Shown here one piece after another: positions 33,995-43,342 of a stretch of 64,000 nucleotides of DNA. Origin of the DNA: Vogesella indigofera (lineage in GTDB: Bacteria; Pseudomonadota; Gammaproteobacteria; Burkholderiales; Chromobacteriaceae); contig NZ_JAQQLA010000004.1 of NCBI RefSeq assembly GCF_028548395.1, positions 930,001-994,000 on the forward strand, written 5' to 3'. Position 1 is the stretch's first letter. Each line of letters begins with the position of its first letter. Both the position numbers and the translations under genes were made by a program. The notes under the pieces are model-generated. The model was not told the origin of the DNA. It worked only from the letters and a program-made list of their open reading frames with translations, and searched no databases.

Positions 33995-35449
33995 ATGACT
34001 GAACCGGAAAACTTCTGGCCTGCGTGCCTGACGCGTCTTGAGGAAGAACTGTCCTCACAGCAATTCAACACCTGGATCCGCCCGCTCTCTGCCGAGGCAG
34101 GCGACGAGGGTGTGGTGCTGTACGCGCCAAACCGCTTTATCCTGCAGTTCATTAAAGATCGTTTCCTGGCGCACATCGAGGCGCTGGCGATCGAACTGCT
34201 GGGCGAAGTGTCGGTGGAGCTGCGCATTGGCGCCGCCGCCGGGGCACCGGTCGCGGTGGCGCGTCCGGCGCCGGCCAGCAGTGCGCCGCGCAGCAACGAC
34301 AACCCGCCTGCGGCCAACGTTGACGTGGCGGCGGCGGTGGCCAAGGTCAGCGCCGCGACCGGCAGCAGCCAGTTTGCGCCGACGGCGAAGCAGACCGCGG
34401 TCAAGGCCATCGGCGGTGGCCACGAGAGCACCCGCCTCAATCCGAGCTTCACCTTCGACACGCTGGTGACCGGTAAGGGCAACCAGCTGGCGCGCGCCGC
34501 GGCGATGCAGATCGCCGAGAACCCGGGCGACCCGGCCTACAACCCGCTGTTCGTGTACGGCGGCGTCGGCCTCGGTAAGACGCACTTGATCCAGGCCATC
34601 GGCAACCACGTCTACCTGAAGAATCCGCAGGCCAAGATCCGCTACATCCACGCCGAGCGTTATGTAGCCGACATCATGCGCGCCTACCAGCACAAGGCCT
34701 TCGACGAGTTCAAGCGCTACTACCATAGTCTGGACCTGCTGCTGATCGACGACATCCAGTTTTTTGCCGGCAAGAACCGCACCCAGGAAGAGTTCTTCTA
34801 CGCCTTCAACGCGCTGATCGAGGGCGGCAAGCAGGTGATCATGACCTGCGACAGCTACCCGAAGCAGATCGAGGGCATGGAAGAGCGCCTGATCTCGCGT
34901 TTCAGCTGGGGCCTGACCGTGGAAATCCAGCCGCCGGAGCTGGAAATGCGCGTCGCCATCCTGATGAAGAAGGCCGAGGCCGACAACACCAAGCTCGACC
35001 ACAACGTCGCCTTCTTCATTGCCCAGAACGTGCGCAGCAACGTGCGCGAGCTGGAAGGCGCGCTCAAGCGCGTGGTGGCCTACGCCCGTTTCAGCAACCA
35101 GAGCATCACCATGGAGCTGGTTAAGGAAGCGCTGAAGGACATCCTCGCCGCCGGCAACCGCCAGGTCACCATCGAGACCATCCAGAAGACGGTGGCCGAC
35201 TACTACAAGATCAAGCTGTCCGACATGCACAGCAAGAAGCGCTCGCGCGACATCGCGCGGCCGCGGCAGGTGGCGATGACGCTGGCCAAGGAGCTGACCT
35301 CGCTCAGCTTGCCGAACATCGGCGACGCCTTCGGCGGCCGCGACCACACCACCGTGCTGCACGCCTGCAAGACCATTGCCGAAATGCGCGGTAATGACAG
35401 CGAAATCGCGCACGATTACGATACGTTGCTCGCGATGTTGCGCAACTGA
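33995..35449 (+). CDS. dnaA: Chromosomal replication initiator DnaA
   Basis: A 484-residue AAA+ initiator. Domain I (about 1-80, FWPACLTRLEEELSSQQFNTWIRPL), an Ala/Pro-rich linker, domain III with Walker A GGVGLGKTHL, Walker B LLIDDIQFFAGK and sensor residues, and the C-terminal DNA-binding helix-turn-helix with the signature GGRDHTTVLHACKTI. I use the ATG at 33995. A TTG codon just before it is also in frame but needless. It heads dnaA-dnaN-gyrB. Confidence 0.97.
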   Translation: MTEPENFWPACLTRLEEELSSQQFNTWIRPLSAEAGDEGVVLYAPNRFILQFIKDRFLAHIEALAIELLGEVSVELRIGAAAGAPVAVARPAPASSAPRSNDNPPAANVDVAAAVAKVSAATGSSQFAPTAKQTAVKAIGGGHESTRLNPSFTFDTLVTGKGNQLARAAAMQIAENPGDPAYNPLFVYGGVGLGKTHLIQAIGNHVYLKNPQAKIRYIHAERYVADIMRAYQHKAFDEFKRYYHSLDLLLIDDIQFFAGKNRTQEEFFYAFNALIEGGKQVIMTCDSYPKQIEGMEERLISRFSWGLTVEIQPPELEMRVAILMKKAEADNTKLDHNVAFFIAQNVRSNVRELEGALKRVVAYARFSNQSITMELVKEALKDILAAGNRQVTIETIQKTVADYYKIKLSDMHSKKRSRDIARPRQVAMTLAKELTSLSLPNIGDAFGGRDHTTVLHACKTIAEMRGNDSEIAHDYDTLLAMLRN

Positions 35450-35490
35450 TTCATTTGATAACGACACTGTAACCCTTCGGGAGTCCGCAC

Positions 35491-36597
35491 ATGCTGATTC
35501 TGCAAGCCGAACGCGATGCCCTGCTCAAGCCACTGCTGGCTGTTACCGGCATCGTCGAGCGCCGCCACACCCTGCCCATTCTGTCGAATGTGCTGATCGA
35601 AAAACAGGCAGGAGCCGTCAGCTTCCTGGCGACCGACCTGGAAATCCAGATCACCACCGCCAGCCCGGACGACATCGCCGGCGACGCGTTCCGCCTGACC
35701 ACCTCGGCGAAAAAGCTGCAGGACATCCTGCGCGCCATTCCCGGCAACAGCATGGTCACGCTGGAACAGCAGGACGGCCGCCTGATGCTGAAAGCCGGCA
35801 AGAGCCGCTTCAACCTGCAGACGCTGCCGGCGGACGACTTCCCGCTGCTGTCGGCCGGCAGTGCCGCGCAAGCCAGCTTCAGCCTGAGCCAGCGCGACCT
35901 GAAGCGCCTGATCTCGCAGGTGCAGTACGCGATGGCGGTGCAGGACATCCGTTACTACCTGAACGGCCTGCTGCTGCAGACCGAAGGCAACCAGGTGCGC
36001 CTGATCTCCACCGACGGCCACCGCCTGGCGTTTGCCAGCGCCGACATCGAGGCCAGCCTCGACAAGGCCGAGGTGATCCTGCCGCGCAAGACCATCCTCG
36101 AGCTGTACAAGCTGCTGCAGGACAGCGACGAGACCATCAACATCGAGCTGCTGTCCAACCAGGTGCGTTTCAGCTTCGGCAACACCGTGATCATCAGCAA
36201 GGTGGTCGACGGCAAGTTCCCCGACTACAACCGCGTGGTGCCGCTGGATAACGACAAGATCTTCCTGATCGAGCGCGTGACCTTCCTGCACGCATTGCAG
36301 CGTGCCGCCATTCTCGCCAACGAGAAATTCCGCGGCGTGCGGCTGGTGCTGAAGCCGGGCGCGATGTCCATCCTGTGTACCAACAGCGAGCAGGAAGAAG
36401 CGCAGGAAGAACTGGAAATCGCCTACCAGGGCGGCGAGCTGGAGATCGGCTTCAACATCAACTACCTGCTGGACGTGCTGACCAACCTGTCGGCCGACAC
36501 CCTGCAGATGGCGTTTGGCGACAGCGTGCGCTCCACGCTGGTCACCATCCCCGACAACAGCAACTTCAAGTATGTCGTGATGCCGATGCGCATCTGA
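35491..36597 (+). CDS. dnaN: DNA polymerase III beta sliding clamp
   Basis: A 368-residue protein with the three tandem clamp domains. It starts MLILQAERDALLKPLLAVTGIVERRHTLPILSNVL and ends in the usual NFKYVVMPMRI. A dimer encircles DNA and tethers polymerases and repair proteins. GGGAG precedes the ATG. It follows dnaA by 41 bases in the same operon. Confidence 0.97.
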   Translation: MLILQAERDALLKPLLAVTGIVERRHTLPILSNVLIEKQAGAVSFLATDLEIQITTASPDDIAGDAFRLTTSAKKLQDILRAIPGNSMVTLEQQDGRLMLKAGKSRFNLQTLPADDFPLLSAGSAAQASFSLSQRDLKRLISQVQYAMAVQDIRYYLNGLLLQTEGNQVRLISTDGHRLAFASADIEASLDKAEVILPRKTILELYKLLQDSDETINIELLSNQVRFSFGNTVIISKVVDGKFPDYNRVVPLDNDKIFLIERVTFLHALQRAAILANEKFRGVRLVLKPGAMSILCTNSEQEEAQEELEIAYQGGELEIGFNINYLLDVLTNLSADTLQMAFGDSVRSTLVTIPDNSNFKYVVMPMRI

Positions 36598-36642
36598 CGA
36601 CATGCCATCCGCCACCGGCAACGGTGGCGGGCGGCATCGCAC

Positions 36643-36673
36643 TGCGGCCAACCTTTGTCCAGCGTTGGCCGCA
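36643..36673. repeat. TGCGGCCAAC inverted pair with longer loop
   Basis: TGCGGCCAAC and GTTGGCCGCA separated by 11 bases, in the dnaN-gyrB gap. Confidence 0.7.
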
Positions 36674-36739
36674 CGCCGGTTAGGCCGGCACGGCAACAGT
36701 TTTCAACAGTGGGGCAACCGCCCCGGACGCACTGGCTGA

Positions 36740-39143
<2,404 letters not shown>

Positions 39144-39145
<2 letters not shown>

Positions 39146-39148
39146 TAT
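39144..39148. repeat. Target-site duplication, left copy
   Basis: GATAT immediately outside the left end of the element, overlapping the TGA stop of gyrB by two bases. Identical to the five bases directly outside the right end (48955-48959). Confidence 0.8.
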
Positions 39149-39200
39149 TGTAGGATCCCACGAATATCTAGATTTTTCCCACTTTTCTAGATTTTTGGGA
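39149..39200. repeat. Left transposon end with two TnsB-site-like repeats
   Basis: After the terminal TGTAGGATCC come two near-tandem units, CCCACGAATATCTAGATTTTT and CCCACTTTTCTAGATTTTT, about 20 bases apart. The sharing of CCCA and CTAGAT with the right end points to transposase-binding sites. Confidence 0.68.
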
Positions 39201-39225
39201 TTCTGCCAGCTGTACTCAGCTTAGC

Positions 39226-39258
39226 AAATGGCCTCCAGGTTTGGAGGCCATTTTTTCA
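39226..39258 (+). terminator. Terminator inside the left end, now serving gyrB
   Basis: AAATGGCCTCCAG / TTTGGAGGCCATTTTTTC: a strong stem with a T-run, about 80 bases into the element. It belongs to the element but is the first terminator met by gyrB transcripts. Confidence 0.8.
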
Positions 39259-39351
39259 TTTCTCAGTAATCGATGAGGCTTGTGGCAGCAAGGCTGCTTC
39301 GTATTCAACTGAGAATAGTTACGGTCCGTCAAGGCCGTCGGCTGCAAATTA

Positions 39352-40146
39352 CTAGTTTATTTTAGGCCAATTAAAAACATCATCGAAAGACCTTATGCTT
39401 GCCCGCTTGTCGTTGTTGCAAGAGGGGCAAGAAAGAACCAGGTTTGTCGGATCATTTGTCCCTCCTTGAGCTATAGGGACCATGTGATCAATGTCGTATT
39501 CTTGATTTGCAATAGCGGGTGAAGCAACAACTCGACCACAATAATGACAATTCCCTCTTTCCCTTAATTGAATAGCATTTTGAATCCACTTTTTAAAATA
39601 AGTAGTTCGAGGGACTCTCCCATCCTGCTCCAGCATAGGGAAATCGCATTTCTTCAGAGGTCTGATTTTTTCAGCTATTTTCAAGTTGAAATCCAGCAAG
39701 AAACTCTTTCGATGCCATAGCACGGCAAAGGCCGAATTAACTAAATGATTTAATCCGTGAATAAAATATTGGTCGTATTTCTTCTTGGCATAATAAATAT
39801 CTGACTCCTGCTTAGAAAGAAATTCGATAGGAGTTTCCAAGTTCATTTCAGGAAACATTGATGTTGCGTATTCAGCAAAGTCAAATATATTATCTACCCA
39901 GTCTATATCGTCATATAGATACAAGTAGAACTCGATGTATGCCAGTTCGTGCAAGACCTTGTGTAGTGCCGTGTTTTCTGAAATTGAAATTGACTGAATA
40001 GCAATGCTTGTTAAATCGATATCCTGATGGTGAATTGATTCATTCGAGCTGCTTGGATAGTTGTAGACATACCTCTCCACAGCCAGAATCAGATCGTAGG
40101 CCGGCCCTCCTGAAATTTTGTTTGCGACATTTCTATATCGTGCCAT
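39352..40146 (-). CDS. HNH endonuclease domain protein (transposon cargo)
   Basis: A 264-residue protein. The C-terminal third is a zinc-ribbon HNH nuclease: CHYCGRVV, DIDHMVPIAQGGTND with the catalytic His, the following Asn in NLVLSCPSCNNDKR. The N-terminal 180 residues are helical, acidic and unlike any family I know (AYDLILAVERYVYNYPSSS, LYDDIDWVDNIFDFAEYATSMF). AT-rich codon use marks it as foreign. I start at MARYRN (ATG at 40146, GAGGG upstream). A start at 40191 would overlap the upstream GNAT gene by 17 bases. Nuclease plus novel N-terminus in a defence cargo suggests, without proving, an anti-phage effector. Confidence 0.78.
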   Translation of the reverse strand: MARYRNVANKISGGPAYDLILAVERYVYNYPSSSNESIHHQDIDLTSIAIQSISISENTALHKVLHELAYIEFYLYLYDDIDWVDNIFDFAEYATSMFPEMNLETPIEFLSKQESDIYYAKKKYDQYFIHGLNHLVNSAFAVLWHRKSFLLDFNLKIAEKIRPLKKCDFPMLEQDGRVPRTTYFKKWIQNAIQLRERGNCHYCGRVVASPAIANQEYDIDHMVPIAQGGTNDPTNLVLSCPSCNNDKRASIRSFDDVFNWPKIN

Positions 40147-40174
40147 TTTCGGACCCTCTTTGAGAATATTTGAG

Positions 40175-40645
40175 CTAAAGATACTTGTCATCTGCGATCA
40201 CCCTGAACTGAACTACGGGGCGATATTTTTGAGTTTTTCGGAGAAAATTTGCTACAAGCTTCCCGGTGCTGGAATTTTTCCCGGTGAGGCTGATGGAAAC
40301 AAATGTCACACCTAAACTAACGGATAGATCGAGTGCCTTAGCAAGCAATTCGGCTCCAAGACCCTTTGAACGATATTGTGGCTCAACGAAAAGGCCAAAC
40401 AACTCACATTGGCCGGTGCTTAGTTTGACGTAAAAGTAATGGAAGGCAACCCCTTGGCAAGAGCCTTGCTCATGCGCAAAAAAAATGGCATGCCGAAAAT
40501 CGGAGTCTTCCGCCCCAAGAAAATTCTTATGGCACTCAACGTAGGAGTGGAGCTTCTGTCTAAATTCGTTACTCAAGTTGAATGAGTTCTTCATGGCAAG
40601 AAACTCATCACGCTCCATGAGTTGAATCACGACGTCGATTGGCAT
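40175..40645 (-). CDS. GNAT acetyltransferase (transposon cargo)
   Basis: A 156-residue GCN5-related N-acetyltransferase. The central strand and acetyl-CoA loop are LFGLFVEPQYRSKGLGAELLAKAL (R-x-K-G-L-G), followed by a helix and FVSISLTGKNSS. AT-rich. It lies directly upstream of the HNH gene, 28 bases apart if the shorter HNH start is used, so they are probably co-transcribed. GNAT domains occur in toxin-antitoxin modules and antibiotic resistance. The substrate is unknown. Confidence 0.78.
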   Translation of the reverse strand: MPIDVVIQLMERDEFLAMKNSFNLSNEFRQKLHSYVECHKNFLGAEDSDFRHAIFFAHEQGSCQGVAFHYFYVKLSTGQCELFGLFVEPQYRSKGLGAELLAKALDLSVSLGVTFVSISLTGKNSSTGKLVANFLRKTQKYRPVVQFRVIADDKYL

Positions 40646-40669
40646 TGTTATGTTGGCTTATCAATTAGG

Positions 40670-41323
40670 TTAGGTATCACGACTGCCCGCCGGATGTCCG
40701 AAGACGTCGTCAAATGCAAGCTCTGCAAGTTGACGTACCCGCTGCGAACTGTCTTTCATTCGATGTACAAGTACAAACCACTTGTAGTCGCTGTGTGGTG
40801 CCTGATCTATATCGACACCGCTAGGTCCATCCAGATCGAGCTTCAAGCAGTGAGGCCAGTGTGGCTCGTAGAAGGAGCTTCTTGTTTTCTTCTGGTCAGC
40901 AACGTAGCGGAAGGAGCGCTCCTCATAGTTTGCGTTGTATTGTGCATTGAATAGGTGGCTTTGAATTCGTTTTCGTACGGTTCTGCATTCGCCGCGATAG
41001 ATCGCACGCAGTGTCCCGTGGTTCAGCTGACAACGGTTTCCATCGACGGGGCGATCCGAAAGAATGACGTAGAAGCCTTGTCCAGAGTAGACCCGTTTAA
41101 GGTCCTCAGGACTAGTGAGGTGGACTTGGTCTATGGGCGGGGATAAGTTTGGGAAACCGTCAGGCACCACCCCGTCTCTGTAGAGTGATTTGAATGCAAC
41201 TGCAAACTGAGCTCTAATATCGCTCTCTACAACGGTAACGGCATCCGCTAGTTTCGACTTCATCTTAGAAACGTTATACATGGTGCTTGTAATGGAATTT
41301 ACACAAACCAGCTCATTGGACAT
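40670..41323 (-). CDS. GIY-YIG-like nuclease domain protein (transposon cargo)
   Basis: A 217-residue protein. GFYVILSDRP stands for the GIY strand, and IYRGECRTVRKRIQSHLFN contains the YIG-type motif and the conserved Arg helix. A conserved-type acidic residue further on is not certain. The N-terminal 80 residues are of unknown type. The assignment rests on motif spacing rather than overall similarity. It is 24 bases upstream of the GNAT gene on the same strand, giving a probable GIY-YIG - GNAT - HNH operon. Confidence 0.6.
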   Translation of the reverse strand: MSNELVCVNSITSTMYNVSKMKSKLADAVTVVESDIRAQFAVAFKSLYRDGVVPDGFPNLSPPIDQVHLTSPEDLKRVYSGQGFYVILSDRPVDGNRCQLNHGTLRAIYRGECRTVRKRIQSHLFNAQYNANYEERSFRYVADQKKTRSSFYEPHWPHCLKLDLDGPSGVDIDQAPHSDYKWFVLVHRMKDSSQRVRQLAELAFDDVFGHPAGSRDT

Positions 41324-41423
41324 TCCATGGAGTAACTTCCGTGGTGGGGAGTGATGAAAGCCTCGGCTCCAATCTCTGGGTTTGGAGTCTTTCTAGACTC
41401 GCTCACCTTCTTCTGACACCTGT

Positions 41424-41999
41424 TTAAACGAAAATTTGTCGTATATCCCATATTTGATTGCCACCTCGGAGAGCATCAAAAGCTTTTTGAGCTTCGCTTG
41501 ACCGGATGAGAGGGAACTTGCCTTGAAAAGATTTCTCAGGTGCACACCACTCTGCTGTAGGTGCTAGCGAGTGAAACTGTCGACAAACAAAGGGCCTAGC
41601 AGAATAGATACTGCAAGCATTGCTCTTTAGGAAAGGGCAAGGAACACCATGAAATTCTGAATTTGAGAGTGGTTGCTTCAAGCGTTTTCGTTTGGCATGA
41701 ATCTCAATATACTGAATCTCAATCTCACTGACTGTCACCGCAATATGACAACAGTTTGAACACCCTTTTTTGCACGGAGTAGCAGGAGCGACATGGCTGC
41801 CTATGTCGTCCAAAAGCTCGTACACTGCTGCTAGTTTCTTGAGCGGTGCGATCTTGGCCTGCTCTAATCGATCACTGATACCAGCTTCCTGCTTTAATAG
41901 TCTCACTGGGAATGATGCAATTTGTCGCTCGCAATTAGATTGCGCATACGCCTGGTCTTCCTTGAGGCCCATATTTAGTCCATAACGGAGGAGTGACAC
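41424..41999 (-). CDS. YkgJ family cysteine-cluster protein (transposon cargo)
   Basis: A 191-residue protein with PCKKGCSNCCHIAV and the downstream PCPFLKSNACSIYSARPFVCRQFHS block typical of YkgJ, hence a metal or iron-sulfur binding site. The N-terminal 70 residues are helical. Unlike the core YkgJ protein at 10060-10458 it is longer and AT-richer. About 100 bases upstream of the GIY-YIG-like gene, same strand, possibly the first gene of that operon. Function unknown. Confidence 0.75.
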   Translation of the reverse strand: MSLLRYGLNMGLKEDQAYAQSNCERQIASFPVRLLKQEAGISDRLEQAKIAPLKKLAAVYELLDDIGSHVAPATPCKKGCSNCCHIAVTVSEIEIQYIEIHAKRKRLKQPLSNSEFHGVPCPFLKSNACSIYSARPFVCRQFHSLAPTAEWCAPEKSFQGKFPLIRSSEAQKAFDALRGGNQIWDIRQIFV

Positions 42000-42328
42000 G
42001 AAGATCCTATCGGAGCAGTCGTACAGTTATGCTGCTAATCGCATTGTCGAGTGACTGCAACAGTCTGAGCCACCATGCTAGCACAAACGCATGACGGGCC
42101 GCTTTGGCGATCTGTGGCTGGATCAACAGCACCGGGAACAGGGCGTCGGCTGTAGCAGTCATCCGCTTCGGTGGCATGATGGGTCTAGTTTTTGCAGGGC
42201 AATGGACTTCCAATCATAGGTCCACGTCGTCCATGAGTACCTGATCTGTCCACAGCCCCCACCCGGGGTGTGCTGCTACTGCACGTAAGCTATGCTTTCC
42301 TTGGATAATGCGAGACAATGTGGGCATT

Positions 42329-43327
42329 ATGGCTAACGGCGATCAACTCAAAGCACTACTGCGCTCTTTCGCGGATGGCGACGACCGCCACTTCTACTCT
42401 GTGGCGATGCAAATGGCTGCCCATGAAGCAAAGCAGGGGCACGGCAGATTGGCAGAGGAGATGCGCGAGCTGATCGATGCTGCAAAGGCGCGCCGTAATA
42501 CCAGTTTAGCCGATAGTGCCATACCAATGGCTCGGCCAAAGGGCGAGCTTGCTTCGCTGCTTAGCGTCTCTTACCCATCCCAACGACTGTCGAACATGGT
42601 GCTCTCCGAATCGCTGCTTGCTGCGTTGCAGCAAGTGCTGAAAGAGCAGCGTCACTTTGCCAAACTGCGCAGCCACGGTCTGCATCCAAGGCGTAAGCTG
42701 CTCCTTGTAGGGCCGTCCGGCACCGGCAAGACAATGACTGCCGCCACCTTGGCAGGAGAGTTGGGTATTCCCTTGTTCGTTGTACGCTTAGATGCCTTGA
42801 TCACCAAGTTCATGGGTGAAACCGCTGCAAAGCTACGTCAAGTGTTCGATGCCGTGTCGTCTACACGGGGGGTGTACTTCTTTGATGAGTTTGACGCAAT
42901 CGGTAGTCAGCGGGGCATGGCCAATGATGTCGGTGAGATCCGCCGCATATTGAACAGCTTCCTCCTGATGATTGAGCAGGACGATTCCAGCAGCGTGATC
43001 GTCGCAGCTACGAACCATCCGGATATCCTGGATGAGGCGCTGTTTCGCCGCTTCGACGACGTGATCGAATACCACGTGCCGGCACGTGAGGAGATTCAGG
43101 CACTACTGCGTATGCGTTTGGCTAGCTATCTTAAGTCCCCCAAGGCGTTCGCCAACTTAGCCACCGAGGCTGAAGGCTTGAGCCATGCTGAAATCACCCG
43201 AGCAATCGACGACGCAGTCAAGGAAGCTGTGATGCATGATCAAGCCAACGTGCCTGCTGACTCACTGCGGCAGCTACTACAGCTGCGTCATACCGTACGG
43301 CGACGCACTATCGCAAGCAAAGCATAA
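42329..43327 (+). CDS. ietA: AAA ATPase, IetA-like component of an IetAS anti-phage system
   Basis: A 332-residue cytosolic AAA protein. After a helical N-terminal 90 residues come Walker A GPSGTGKT (128-135), Walker B FFDEFDA (184-190), sensor-1 Asn in AATNHP (about 229), and paired arginines FRRFDD (240-241) as finger, then a small helical lid. It resembles spastin/FtsH-type AAA domains. The immediately downstream gene, 15 bases away, is a large subtilisin-like protease. An ATPase-subtilase pair of these sizes is IetAS, first described on Agrobacterium Ti plasmids for plasmid stability and incompatibility and later reported to give phage defence. Symbol by context and architecture. Confidence 0.8.
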   Translation: MANGDQLKALLRSFADGDDRHFYSVAMQMAAHEAKQGHGRLAEEMRELIDAAKARRNTSLADSAIPMARPKGELASLLSVSYPSQRLSNMVLSESLLAALQQVLKEQRHFAKLRSHGLHPRRKLLLVGPSGTGKTMTAATLAGELGIPLFVVRLDALITKFMGETAAKLRQVFDAVSSTRGVYFFDEFDAIGSQRGMANDVGEIRRILNSFLLMIEQDDSSSVIVAATNHPDILDEALFRRFDDVIEYHVPAREEIQALLRMRLASYLKSPKAFANLATEAEGLSHAEITRAIDDAVKEAVMHDQANVPADSLRQLLQLRHTVRRRTIASKA

Positions 43328-43342
43328 GGAATTCACCAACGC

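Noticed and set aside
42007..42213. A 68-codon minus-strand frame in the transposon between the YkgJ and AAA genes
   Set aside because: No ribosome-binding site or family. Mixed hydrophobic and basic composition. Left unannotated, although a small antitoxin-like protein cannot be excluded.
42329..43327. TnsC/TniB-type transposition regulator
   Set aside because: It is an AAA ATPase in a Tn7-like element, but the FFDEFDA Walker B, FRRFDD finger and the adjacent subtilase fit IetA much better than TnsC or TniB.
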